Assembly: GCF_965262965.1 (NCBI RefSeq)
Contig: NZ_OZ253573.1
Location: forward strand, 1,054,001-1,118,000
Source: Poriferisodalis sp965262965
GTDB lineage: Bacteria > Actinomycetota > Acidimicrobiia > Acidimicrobiales > Poriferisodalaceae
Reading direction: 5' to 3'
Length of the DNA stretch: 64,000 bases
Shown here one piece after another: positions 49,454-58,091 of this stretch. Under the pieces are notes generated by a model. It was not told the DNA's origin. It worked only from the letters and a program-made list of their open reading frames with translations, and did no database searches. The position numbers and the translations under genes are program-made. The stretch's first letter is position 1, and each line of letters opens with the position of its first letter.

Positions 49454-49894
49454 TCAGCCACTGTGGCTGCCTATTTCGTGGTCGTTGCGTCCGCATCGAT
49501 GCGGACCGGAGTGGCCGATCTCTTGGACGCACAGCGTGTAGTCGCCGTGCCCGGAGCCGTAATGGGCTGCGTCGCATCGCCGTCCGCACAACCCGGAGCT
49601 GTCGCGCGCCCATCGCTCATCAGACATGAGCGGCCGCACGACGCCGGTTGTGACACTCAACCGGACGGTCGTGTCGCGCGCCCATCGCTCATCGGACACG
49701 AGCGGTCGTTTGCCGTATTGCTCATCGGCCAGTGCGCTGTCGGTGATGCCCTGCTCATCCATGCGTCCGCCGCACTCGTACTCATCGACGCACACAGTCA
49801 AACCGTCCGCATCCACACGTATCCGCGACATGTCACCGCACCAAATACACCCACCGTTGACACTGCGGATCGGTTGCCGTTCGAAGTCGCTCAC
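49454..49894 (-). CDS. Cysteine-rich small protein with internal repeat (146 aa)
   Basis: Contains Cys pairs spaced like zinc knuckles (NGGCIWCGDMSRIR, then CVDEYECGG, then LCGRRCDAAH and a late CVQEIGHSGPHRCGRN). An internal repeat, RPLxSDERWARD, occurs twice; its DNA copies are at about 49612 and 49678. Small Cys/His proteins of this type are common in actinophages, function unknown. GTG start. Confidence 0.55.
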   Translation of the reverse strand: MSDFERQPIRSVNGGCIWCGDMSRIRVDADGLTVCVDEYECGGRMDEQGITDSALADEQYGKRPLVSDERWARDTTVRLSVTTGVVRPLMSDERWARDSSGLCGRRCDAAHYGSGHGDYTLCVQEIGHSGPHRCGRNDHEIGSHSG

Positions 49895-49915
49895 GAAACG
49901 AACCGGCTCAATGGG

Positions 49916-50104
49916 CTACTGACAGTCGGCCGATATCTCGCCAAAGATCGCTTCCAGCTCGTCTCTGGCGGCGGCGGGGATCGGGATGCCTTGCTGTTCA
50001 TGGCGTCGTATCTCTGCTCCCAGCCGGCGGGCTTCTGTGTCCGCAATTATCGTGCTCGGGCCGGCAGCCGTCACGCGTCGACGCTTCACGACCGCAAACT
50101 GCAT
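49916..50104 (-). CDS. Small hypothetical protein (62 aa)
   Basis: MQFAVVKRRRVTAAGPSTII, then EARRLGAEIRRHEQQG and AARDELEAIFGEI. Mostly helical and charged. Start at the ATG at 50104 overlaps the end of the next upstream gene (50086), as in coupled phage gene runs. Not recognised. Confidence 0.45.
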   Translation of the reverse strand: MQFAVVKRRRVTAAGPSTIIADTEARRLGAEIRRHEQQGIPIPAAARDELEAIFGEISADCQ

Positions 50105-50490
50105 CCGTTGCTGCCGGCTTCTCTGCACAGGGCGGATGCGAACGAGACAAAGCTCTGAGCGGCCATTGCGTCGTGCTTGTCGACGACAGACACAAGCTCG
50201 CTCGAGCGGGCTCTGAAGCCATCTAGCGAGTCGTTTCCGCCCAACGGAAGCCGACCAGCCACATCGATCAACAACATGGCCTCTGGGGTCGCGCGCACAC
50301 CCGTCAAGGGATCTGCCCGTGCCTTTTCCACCGTGCGCAGAAGATCCGACATGCCGGCGAGCGCTTTGCGGTCGAACTCGTCCAGCGAAGCGCCCTTCGC
50401 CACCCGCCGCGCAACAGCATCTGCGTGAGCGGCAATCAGCCCGACGCTGGTGGCTGAGAATCTGCGTGCCCTCGCGTGTTCAATGCACAT
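50086..50490 (-). CDS. Hypothetical protein (134 aa)
   Basis: A helical protein with ISLxE-like heptads (FDRKALAGMSDLLRTVEKAR) and SSELVSVVDKHDAMAA. No family recognised. TATGTT six bases before the ATG could be a -10 box for leaderless transcription. The 238 bp upstream (50491-50728) show no gene. Confidence 0.45.
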   Translation of the reverse strand: MCIEHARARRFSATSVGLIAAHADAVARRVAKGASLDEFDRKALAGMSDLLRTVEKARADPLTGVRATPEAMLLIDVAGRLPLGGNDSLDGFRARSSELVSVVDKHDAMAAQSFVSFASALCREAGSNGCSLRS

Positions 50491-50728
50491 GACCAGAACA
50501 TAGCGAGCCCGTCAACTCAGGATCGGTCAGGCCATCTCGGGCCGGCAGCCATCGAGGCCGTCCTCGAATGGCTTTGGGTCAATGGACGGCCTGCATCAGT
50601 CCCCCCAACGCCCCAAGGTCCGCCGGAGTCCTGAGCAATGTCGGATGGCTCCCCGCACTGGGCTATTGTCGCCCTAGCGACCGTTGTGCTGACAGTTCAC
50701 GGGTTCGGCTCGCTATTGATCCATCCCT

Positions 50729-51079
50729 TCACGAACTAGTCGTCCGCGGCGTCGGGTTCATCGCTTCGAGGACCGCCATCGGCACCCGTATCGTAACGCT
50801 CTTGTCGGCGATCTCATAGAGATCAGCGAGGGCTCGCAGCACTGCTGTTCCCATGAGGAGCATGATTGCTGCAACCAAAGCGACTGCGATGTTGAGGTTC
50901 CTCAGTTCGCCCACTGTGTCGGTGTAGGCACCACCGCCAAGGACCGCGGTGGCGATAAGCGTCACGAGCAACAGAATGCCAAGCCAGGCGCACACCCTCG
51001 CTGCCGCCCGTATGCGCTGCGGCGGGCCCGATTCCTTGACGAATGTGCGGTGTGACTTGCGGCGTCTAATGATGTTCAT
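50729..51079 (-). CDS. Small membrane protein (116 aa)
   Basis: Two clear membrane spans: VCAWLGILLLVTLIATAVLG and LNIAVALVAAIMLLMGTAVL, with a basic N-terminus (RRRKSHRTF). No motif. Located among phage-like small genes, it could be a holin-like or superinfection-exclusion protein, but nothing in the sequence decides this. Confidence 0.55.
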   Translation of the reverse strand: MNIIRRRKSHRTFVKESGPPQRIRAAARVCAWLGILLLVTLIATAVLGGGAYTDTVGELRNLNIAVALVAAIMLLMGTAVLRALADLYEIADKSVTIRVPMAVLEAMNPTPRTTSS

Positions 51080-51648
51080 ATCCGCAGTGTGACCAGCGAC
51101 TGCGAACGCGGCCCTTCATTAACTCAGCCGCCTGAGTGCCAGTGCGTTCCGGCTTCTGATCGCGGGGACAACCGCCCAGCATTCGCTGCAGACCGACGGA
51201 GCAGGTTGCTCTCGCAGACCCCGCCGCCGATTGCGCACCCGTCTCATAGTTACGGCGCAGCTCAACGCAGCAACACGCCATATCGGCACCACGGACATGG
51301 CCCGAGCGCGCGTCGTGTCGGCATTCTCCCAATCGGCCATCCGAAAAAGCCGCGGGCCGGAACGCAACCACGTCACACCAGACAATGCGTTCCGACCCGC
51401 CCAGCCCCAAGTGGGGATGAATGGAACATAGGAACGAGGCAACGGTCACCGACTCTAAACGGATGCCGCCTCACCGTGGGAGACGATCTGCACCGCGGCG
51501 CCGTGCATGCCGGGCATGACCTTGCCGGAACTCGCTGGGAATGTCGATGGCGGATCGGGCCTCACGACTCTGCCCGCCATCGGTACAGGCTCCGTTTGCC
51601 TCACTGGCGGAAATCCGCACCGTCGTTGGCGCCCACCAAGGTCATTGC
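51080..51648. other. About 570 bp without a convincing gene
   Basis: Several open frames exist on both strands but all look like GC-driven shadows (Arg/Pro/Ala-rich, no ribosome site). The third copy of the start-associated repeat (51649-51682) reads into a 16-codon minus-strand frame, MAMTLVGANDGADFRQ, probably the stump of a lost gene. Confidence 0.45.
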
Positions 51649-51682
51649 CATGCACCAAGTATCGCAACGAAGCGTCACACCT
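51649..51682 (-). repeat. Start-associated repeat, copy 3 (diverged)
   Basis: Minus strand reads GGTGTGACGCTTCGTTGCGA then TACTTGGTGC-ATG. It matches copies 1 and 2 at most positions and, like them, ends exactly at an ATG. GATACT seven bases before the ATG resembles a -10 box. Confidence 0.6.
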
Positions 51683-51908
51683 AACCGGCGGCGAGCGGCA
51701 TGTCCGCAGCGAGCAGCGAACGCGGCCCGCACGGCGGCTGCGCGTCTTCGAGCTTGCCCACAAGGTCATCGAGCACTTCGTCCAGTGCTGACGCAACCTC
51801 AGCGGTGAGGCGGTGATCCGCCAAGAACTCGGACGGGCTGCACTCCTCCACGATGCTCAGCGCGGCCTTGTAGCCGGCGGCGTACCCGATTGCTTCGTGC
51901 GACCGCAT
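51681..51908 (-). CDS. Small hypothetical protein (75 aa) preceded by repeat
   Basis: MRSHEAIGYAAGYKAALSIV followed by EVASALDEVLDDLVGKLEDA, mostly helical and acidic. The start codon is set by the upstream repeat, which ends at the ATG. Not recognised. Follows the 117-aa gene by three bases. Confidence 0.5.
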   Translation of the reverse strand: MRSHEAIGYAAGYKAALSIVEECSPSEFLADHRLTAEVASALDEVLDDLVGKLEDAQPPCGPRSLLAADMPLAAG

Positions 51909-51940
51909 GCATCAAGTGTCGCAGCGGGGTGTCACACCGA
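51909..51940 (-). repeat. Start-associated repeat, copy 2
   Basis: Minus strand GTGTGACACCCCGCTGCGAC followed by ACTTGATGC-ATG, near-identical to copy 1. It also encodes the last residues (VTPRCDT-stop) of the upstream 117-aa protein. Confidence 0.7.
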
Positions 51941-52265
51941 AACGGGGCTCGCGTACGGCCCGCCCCGGTGAGCCGAGCGGGCTGCTCGTCACATACAGCA
52001 GCGGATCGCCGTCGAGGTCGTTTGCGATGAGCACCGTGTCCTCGTCGGCGTCCCACGCGTCGCATGCGCGCTTGAGCGCGTCGCCGAGTGTCGACAGCGC
52101 CACGTCGTACGCAGTGCCCCATGCGGCCACTGATTCCACGAGGCTCCGCAGGTCGTCGAACTCTGCGGCGTCGCCCCGGACATGCAGTGTCATGGCGTGG
52201 CGCCCGTTGCGCTTCCCGGCAGTCATCGTCGTCGGCGGATCTGTCTTGGTGTGCGTTGTTGTCAT
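51912..52265 (-). CDS. Hypothetical protein (117 aa) preceded by repeat
   Basis: Basic polar N-terminus (MTTTHTKTDPPTTMTAGKRN) then LHVRGDAAEFDDLRSLVESV, YDVALSTLGDALKRACDAWD and DEDTVLIANDLDGDPLLYV. Looks like a small alpha/beta phage protein. Not recognised. The ATG directly follows repeat copy 1, and its 3' end lies inside copy 2. Confidence 0.5.
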   Translation of the reverse strand: MTTTHTKTDPPTTMTAGKRNGRHAMTLHVRGDAAEFDDLRSLVESVAAWGTAYDVALSTLGDALKRACDAWDADEDTVLIANDLDGDPLLYVTSSPLGSPGRAVREPRFGVTPRCDT

Positions 52266-52297
52266 GCGTCAAGTGTCGCAGCGGGGTGTCACACTGA
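52266..52297 (-). repeat. Start-associated repeat, copy 1
   Basis: Minus strand GTGTGACACCCCGCTGCGAC followed by ACTTGACGC-ATG. Ends exactly at the start codon of the 117-aa gene. Frame upstream reads VTPRCDT-stop, as at copy 2. Confidence 0.7.
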
Positions 52298-52465
52298 AGC
52301 TCCGCCGCTGCATGCCGAAACCAACCCACACCTGACCGGCATGGGCTGGTTGAGGGTATCGCGCAGTTCGGCCACCACGCTCAATGAGGCTTCAACATCC
52401 CTGCCCGCGACCAGTATGCGACACAACACGGCGCAGACAGCCCACCCGGCGGCACACCCGAACAC

Positions 52466-52642
52466 TCACCGAGCAGATGCCGCTCCGTCCACCAGCTGCT
52501 CCATCAGTCCGCCGAGCCACCCGCTCAGCAATCCGCCCAGCCATTCGAAGAACCAGGGCAGCACCCCGATCGTCCACAACGCCAACAACACCAAGACGAC
52601 AACGAGCACCGCAACAGCCTTGAGCGCATCTCGTGCACTCAT
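52466..52642 (-). CDS. Small membrane protein (58 aa)
   Basis: ATG at 52642 sits just after a strong AGGAGGAAAGG ribosome site. It encodes MSARDALKAVAVLVVVLVLL, ALWTIGVLPWFF, then an amphipathic Gly/Leu/Trp helix (EWLGGLLSGWLGGLMEQL). One membrane span plus a glycine-zipper-like amphipathic segment, a form seen in holins and small toxins. The ribosome site is much stronger than at most neighbours. Confidence 0.65.
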   Translation of the reverse strand: MSARDALKAVAVLVVVLVLLALWTIGVLPWFFEWLGGLLSGWLGGLMEQLVDGAASAR

Positions 52643-52738
52643 CCTTTCCTCCTAACGCGAATCGGCCCACTTGTGTAGTGCTGAACAGGCTGTCTGAGGG
52701 TCATGCGCCGAACCCGAGGGTTTCCGAAAAAGCAGGCC

Positions 52739-54072
52739 TCATGCCGTTAGGAGCTGCGGCCTCTGATCGGCCATGTGGCCGTCTCGACGGTTGCGTTTGC
52801 GCAACCCTGACAGCGTGAGAGTGTGCGCTTTGATGCGGTTGCACGGACCGCACAGCAACACACGGTTCGTGATGTGGTTTATGCCGCCATCAGCGCGCGG
52901 CGTGTTGTGATCGAGCTCCAGATAGCGGCGGTCGTCAAACACCCGGTCGCAGCCCTGGCATTTCTGGCCGTGCTGAGCGATCAGATAGTCGACCATCTCC
53001 TCGCGGCTCATACGGCGTCCCGGTTCGGCGAAACGCTCAGTTACCTGCAGGAACGGTGCAGCTAGCTGCTCCTCGTCGGTGCGCACCGGAGGCTCAGTCG
53101 TGTAGGTCACATCACCGAACGTGAACAGCCGATCCTGCTCGGACTTTGATGCAGCATCCGGCGCTGCGAGACCTTCGGACTCGAGCCGTGACAGCACCAG
53201 ATCATGAGCATCTGCCCAGATGTCGCAGCCGGCCCATCGGCGCCCCAGACGCTCCGCAGCAACCGGCGTTGTCGCGCAACCGGCGAACGGGTCGAACACC
53301 AGATCGCCTTCGTTGCTCGATGCCTTGATGATGCGCTCATAGAGCGGCAATGGCTTCTGTGTCGGGTAGCCCAGCCGCTCATCACCATACGGTCGCGGAA
53401 TGCCCCGCCACCAGTCCTCAACCACTTTGCCATCAGGATTGGGACCGTAGGTTTTGCCAGGAGCGCGCGTATTGGCCCCACTGAACACGGTCGCCTTGTA
53501 GTCAGAGTCATAGGACACTCGCACGGCGTCCTTGTTGAACGTCCACGCCTTGCCTTTGGCGTAGCGCAGGATGATGTCGTGCTTGCGAGGAAAGTCGTTC
53601 GCGGGCTGCCCACCCCCGCGTAACACCAGACGATCTCATTGCGGAACTGCTTGTGCCCGAACACAGCGTCGAGCATGAGTTTGAGGTAGTGCGATGCGGT
53701 GGGGTCGCAGTGCAGGTACAGGGACCCAGTGTCGGCGAGGACGCGATGCATCTCGACGATTCGCACCGCCATGAAGCACAGGAACGCGCCCATGTCATCG
53801 CCCCATGTGTGCCGCGCTGCGCCGATCGCTTCCATCAGCGCCGGATGGTCATCGGTGATCTGGTCGACCCATTCGCCTTCGACGTCGTCTGCCCACGACC
53901 AGCGGTCTTGGAATTTTGCTCCCGCTGCGAGCGAGTCGGGTGTGGCGTGGAAGTCGCGGCCTTTGTTGAATGGCGGGTCGGTAGCGATCAGGTCCACGCA
54001 GCCTGAGTTCATGCCGCGCAGCACCTGCAGGTTGTCGCAATGGAACAGTGTCCGGTTGGCGAAGTTCGACAC
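52739..54072 (-). pseudogene. Beta-class DNA methyltransferase fused to HNH nuclease, one frameshift
   Basis: Starts MSNFANRTLFHCDNLQVLRG (GTG at 54072). Motif IV is DLIATDPPFNKGRDF and the frame reaches EIVWCYAG at about 53620. The remainder lies in the next frame: GGGQPANDFPRKHDIILRY, YPTQKPLPLYERII, motif I DPFAGCATTPVAAERLG, then a C-terminal HNH domain CQGCDRVFDDRRYLELDHNT…LLCGPCNRIK. One more G in the five-base run at 53613-53617 would join the frames. About 443 residues if repaired. A modification enzyme fused to a nuclease would be a one-protein restriction-modification system. The downstream part could also start alone at 53626. Confidence 0.82.
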
Positions 54073-54142
54073 ACGATGAACGTAAGAAGCCTGCGGGAGC
54101 TACGACGGGCAGATGCCCACTGGGAGCTGTCCCGGGCTGTGA

Positions 54143-54430
54143 TCAGCTGCGCTCGTGAACATCCAACCGGACAGCATCACCGTCAGTGTCGATGGCGTCG
54201 TCGTCGATACTGTCAGCGATGCTGCGCAACGCAGCGGACAGTGCCTCCGCTGAGACCGCGTCAGAGCCCTCGCTGTTTAGCTGGTCGCGTAACCTCGTCA
54301 CCCGCTCTAACTGTCGTGCCGGGTTGCGCTGCCCGAACAGCACGCCGGTGATCGCCAGTGTCGCTTCCCGCACACGCTCACTGTGAGCGCTTTGCGCCTG
54401 CACCCTGTCCAAGATCATCTCGCTATTCAT
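54143..54430 (-). CDS. Hypothetical helical protein (95 aa)
   Basis: MNSEMILDRVQAQSAHSERV then RNPARQLERVTRLRDQLNSE and an acidic tail (DSIDDDAIDTDGDA). Predicted coiled coil. Precedes the methyltransferase-HNH gene on the same strand by about 70 bp. Not recognised. Confidence 0.5.
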   Translation of the reverse strand: MNSEMILDRVQAQSAHSERVREATLAITGVLFGQRNPARQLERVTRLRDQLNSEGSDAVSAEALSAALRSIADSIDDDAIDTDGDAVRLDVHERS

Positions 54431-54611
54431 GCCAGCAACCTACCCACGAGAAACGGCCCGCACTGTCATACAGTAAACCGTCGCCCGCAAACTCGCGGAG
54501 CTCAACACATCTGATCCGGTGCCGCCGTCCCGGATGCGACCGCACGACGACACACCCAAAAGCCGCGCATCGCCCGACACGGCAACACGAAACCGCCCTC
54601 CCGCTTCGACT

Positions 54612-54773
54612 TCATCCGTCGTCGCCCTTGAGCACCTGCGCCACGAACAGTTTCAAGCCGAGGTAGATCGCGGCGACAGCGACACAGCTGAGCGCCAGAG
54701 ACCCCGTCAGATACCCGACCGCGAACGGGAAAACCCCCAACAGCAGAACACGGAACCAGACCCGGTCAGTCAT
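54612..54773 (-). CDS. Small membrane protein (53 aa)
   Basis: From the ATG at 54773: MTDRVWFRVLLLGVFPFAVG, YLTGSLALSCVAVAAIYLGL, KLFVAQVLKGDDG. Two membrane spans joined by a short turn. The longer open frame to 54857 adds a poor N-terminus and is rejected. Function unknown. Confidence 0.5.
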   Translation of the reverse strand: MTDRVWFRVLLLGVFPFAVGYLTGSLALSCVAVAAIYLGLKLFVAQVLKGDDG

Positions 54774-54890
54774 CCCCACACCACGTTCGCAATCCCTTCC
54801 CACACGCGAAACGGCCCACCCGGACACATCCGGGCGGGCCGACACGAAACCACTCACCGGCCATTGCGGACCGGCAGGCAGAACGCTCGC

Positions 54891-55961
54891 TTAGCGAGGC
54901 TCAGGCCATTCGCCGCCACGACGCGGAGCGTCCACGCCGGTCGCGTTGGTGCCCTTGAGGCAGCTGGCGAACCCGAGGTTGTCCTGCGGCGCGCGTGACA
55001 CGCGGTAGTCGCCGATGTCGCCCGGGTCGGCAGCGTCGAACACTTTGATCAGACAGAACGACGTGCCATCAGGTGCCTGACCGCCAATCACCAAGAACTC
55101 TGCCTTGGCAGCGTGCGAGTCCACCGTAACAGTGGCTGCGGTGCTCAGCTTGCCATCGGTGCCGATCGGTAGACCGGTATCTGTGGTCTCCAACCCCCAG
55201 CCTTGATTAGCTGCTGTCTGCCCGTACTGGGCAATCCACACGGTCCGCGACGACAGCAGCCCTGCTGCTTCGAGCGAGTTGGTGTGCTGCGCTACGAGTC
55301 CCAAGGTGTGCGTTCCGGTTCCGCTCCAGTCGGTTGATGTCACGCCGGTCACGCCGGTCAGTCCGGTATCGCTGATGAGAATGTTCGCGCCTTCATTCAC
55401 AAGGTCGCCGCTGTCGTCAGGGCATGACGCCGCCGACGTCGTTCCGCCGCGATGTGCCATCAGCGCTGTTGTGCCATTGCTGACCAAGTGGAAGCTTTCA
55501 GCACCGGTCACGTCCGCGTCCGCGTCGAGCTCCAACAGTCCGGTGACTACCGCACCGGTGACAGCTTGCAGGGTGCGCAGGTTGATGCCTTCTTCGCCGA
55601 GGTTCGCGTTGGCGTACTGGCAGAACGCCGGTAGAGCAATCTTGCGTCGCCCGTCGATGTCGCCCGAGTACCGCTGCCAGTAGTCCTCTGCTAGCTCGGA
55701 GATGTCATCGATGTTTTGCTGAAGCACGCGAGCTTCCGATGAGCTCGTGAGCGCCCGCACCAGGAAGAATGCGCCGCCGCCGAGGATGACGGTGACGGCG
55801 ATGGCGGCGATGATGTAGATGAGCTGGTTTTCGCCTTGGCCTTTGCGGTCTCGGCGTCGCAGCCGCCCTAGCAGGCGTCTGCGTTGCGGCGGCGGGGTGT
55901 TCCCGTCGTCGTCAGCAGCGGACATGTTGTCCGTTGCGGCTAGAAGTTCGGACTGGGTCAT
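54891..55961 (-). CDS. Membrane-anchored extracellular protein (356 aa)
   Basis: ATG at 55961 follows AGGAGG. A basic, Pro-containing cytoplasmic segment (PPPQRRRLLGRLRRRDRKGQ) is followed by one membrane span (LIYIIAAIAVTVILGGGAFF, near residues 47-66). An extracytoplasmic domain of about 280 residues is rich in Gly, Thr and Asp, with three to four Cys (PAFCQYANANL, AASCPDDSG, FCLIKVFD, FASCLKG). The helix after the span (QQNIDDISELAEDYWQRYSG) makes it resemble a large pilin-like or minor pseudopilin protein, but no cleavage motif is evident. Not recognised. Confidence 0.6.
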   Translation of the reverse strand: MTQSELLAATDNMSAADDDGNTPPPQRRRLLGRLRRRDRKGQGENQLIYIIAAIAVTVILGGGAFFLVRALTSSSEARVLQQNIDDISELAEDYWQRYSGDIDGRRKIALPAFCQYANANLGEEGINLRTLQAVTGAVVTGLLELDADADVTGAESFHLVSNGTTALMAHRGGTTSAASCPDDSGDLVNEGANILISDTGLTGVTGVTSTDWSGTGTHTLGLVAQHTNSLEAAGLLSSRTVWIAQYGQTAANQGWGLETTDTGLPIGTDGKLSTAATVTVDSHAAKAEFLVIGGQAPDGTSFCLIKVFDAADPGDIGDYRVSRAPQDNLGFASCLKGTNATGVDAPRRGGEWPEPR

Positions 55962-56214
55962 CGAAAGCCTCCTGGCTATCTCGACTATCAAAAGGCGATA
56001 TAGCTGCAAGGAGACCGCGAAGGAATCCAAAACGATATGAGACGGAAGGGTAACCGGAAAAGAGAGGCGACGCAAGGCAGGTACGCCCGAAGGCCATTGC
56101 CGGCAGCCGATCATTGTTGCATGTCAGTATCGAGCGCAAGTTTCGATCTCGAACAGCTTCAGGTACGAAAGAAGCCGCCCGAGATATTCGATGAGATTTG
56201 AAAGATGCGCAACC

Positions 56215-56739
56215 ATGGAATCATCTCTGACATTTCTTGCTCTCTACGTCGTAGTTGGAGCCGGTCTGTATATCGGAGCGCTCCTTGACAACAAGAAAAC
56301 TCGTGGTCTCGTGGGAGAGCGTCCCATCCGACATCTTGGTATTCATGGGACCGTGCTGGCTACTTTGACCGGAGCGGGTTTGGTCGGCGCGGGATTGTCA
56401 GCAAGCGCACTCGGTGATACCCCGACCGAGTGTTGGCCTGCGCTGTCGAAGGGGATGGGTCCGTTCCCGTTGCTCGCCTTCACCTGTCTCTTCCTCTTCG
56501 TCGGTCGTTGGGGGTTGCTCGCTTTATGGCGCTTGGCTGCAATGCACGTCGAAGTCTCCGAAGAATCCGAGGTGGAAGAGCAGGCGGATTCACGCCTTCA
56601 GAGATTCAACCCGTGGGGACACGTACCGCTGACAGTGTCGATCATGCGAAATGCGACGGGGATACTTCTAGTTCTCTTCCCTGTCATAGTCCTGCAAGTG
56701 ATAGCGGTCGCTGACATCAGATGTCCAATGGCTACTTGA
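56215..56739 (+). CDS. Integral membrane protein (174-182 aa)
   Basis: Four hydrophobic segments (LTFLALYVVVGAGLYIGALL, TVLATLTGAGLVGAGLSA, PFPLLAFTCLFLFVGRWGLL, ILLVLFPVIVLQVIAV) with an acidic cytoplasmic loop (VSEESEVEEQADS). Start at the ATG at 56215, or GTG-type starts up to 56191. The DNA is less GC-rich than the surroundings. The only plus-strand gene between 48.5 and 58 kb. Function unknown. Confidence 0.6.
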   Translation: MESSLTFLALYVVVGAGLYIGALLDNKKTRGLVGERPIRHLGIHGTVLATLTGAGLVGAGLSASALGDTPTECWPALSKGMGPFPLLAFTCLFLFVGRWGLLALWRLAAMHVEVSEESEVEEQADSRLQRFNPWGHVPLTVSIMRNATGILLVLFPVIVLQVIAVADIRCPMAT

Positions 56740-57097
56740 CAACTGTTCTTCGCCACAAAACCGATTCGCTATCGGACCCGAGAAGCACAGGGCTGCCTGC
56801 AAGCACGGAGCAATACAGGCGTGTCTCAGCGCCAGTATTTGCCTGCCGTTGTGCGGACACGGGTTGTATTCGCAGAGGCAGACGGAGGAGTCCCCATGAG
56901 TCAGAGTCGAGACTCTGGTCGGTGGCTACGTGCTCGCCACCCGACGACGTTCTGTGTCCTGTCCGACACCATGAAGTAGATGATCTTGCTGACCATCTTG
57001 TTGCTGTGGTAGATGGGCGGAAGCATCTGACTGGGGGTCCGACTTCGTTCGGCGACCTGCATGGGAATAGGCATCTACGGGCTGCCTTCCGCTGTGC
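56740..57097. other. 358 bp without a convincing gene
   Basis: Open frames here are short and lack ribosome sites. Convergent end of the membrane-protein gene and the primase remnant. No hairpin-T-tract terminator seen. Confidence 0.45.
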
Positions 57098-58091
57098 TCA
57101 TGTCACGCTGTGCAACGCATCCCCATGGGTTGCTTTCGGGTTGGCGTTGTCGACGATGGTCGCGTTCGCCGGTGACTGGCTCTGCCGCTGAGCAGTTGAG
57201 TCAGTCGCAGTCGATCTGATTGCGTAGTACTCGCCAGGGTCGAAGCCCTCCGGCATCTCGATCACTTCGATGACTTGCGGCACGCGTTGTGCTGCTTGTC
57301 GCATGGCTTTGCGTCCTGGGGTGTCGCCGTCTGCGATGCAGATGATGTCGGCGTGGGGGCGTAGGCCGGCGATGATCGCTGCGACATCGGCGGGCCGGCC
57401 GGTGCCGCCGCAGGCGACCGCGGGTGTTTGGTGATGTGAGCTGACGGCTACGGCGTCGACTGGGCCTTCGACGAGGTACACCGTTTCGGTGTCTGTCGGG
57501 ATCATAGAAGTGCCGGCGGGGGAGACGAAGATGGCGCTGTCGGCGTGTTTGCCGATGTTCCGACGCCAGCGTGGTTCGGTGGCAGCGACGGCGGTTTCGG
57601 TGACCTGCAGCGAATCCAGGCTGACGCATCGGACGACGCCTTCGGAGTCTTGATGTGCCCACACAGCGACGCAGTCGGCGGTGTCAGGAAATTCTTATGC
57701 CCGTGGCAGCGACTCGTTCATGTCCCGTAGCTGCTGCGGGAGGATCATTCGCAGCGCCCACGGCATCTCAGCGGCGCCTATCGGCATGGCGCGACGTGTT
57801 TCTTTTATCCATCGCTCCACCTCAGAACCGACCGCCGGCACAGCCGCTGCCCACACCTGCTGCGCCTGTTCGATCGTTGTGCGTGAACGCAGCGGTGCTT
57901 GCTGCCGAGCGACGAAACCGTCAGGGCGTCGCACAGGCGGGCCGACAACGGTGTCCATGTCGCCGGCCGGGATCGATCCGCTCTTGATCAGCGTCTCCGT
58001 GAGCAGTACAGCTGCGTGGCGCCGGGCCCGCCGGTCAGCGTGAGGAAGGTCGCTGCTAGGCGGGTCATACCAAGCTCGCAATACTTCACTG
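57098..58091 (-). pseudogene. Toprim-domain primase/DUF7146-like gene, truncated and with in-frame stop
   Basis: The frame is continuous from the edge of TnpB copy 2 to 57098 except for a TAA at 57695-57697 (…NESLPRA-stop-EFPDTADCVAV). The upstream part (ADRRARRHAAVLLTETLI…EMPWALRMILPQQ) resembles the helical region before Toprim in plasmid/phage primases. The downstream part has Toprim motifs VYLVEGPVDAVAV (Glu) and ICIADGDTPGRKA (Asp-x-Asp), then VIEMPEGFDPGEYY. The N-terminus, including any zinc-binding part, has been lost to the TnpB element. Shows that the cargo came from a replicating element. Confidence 0.78.

Noticed and set aside
49605..49710. Two copies of a GCGCGCCCATCGCTCATC repeat as CRISPR or att sites
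   Set aside because: Both lie in frame in the 146-aa protein and encode the repeated peptide SDERWARD. Only two copies with a coding explanation.
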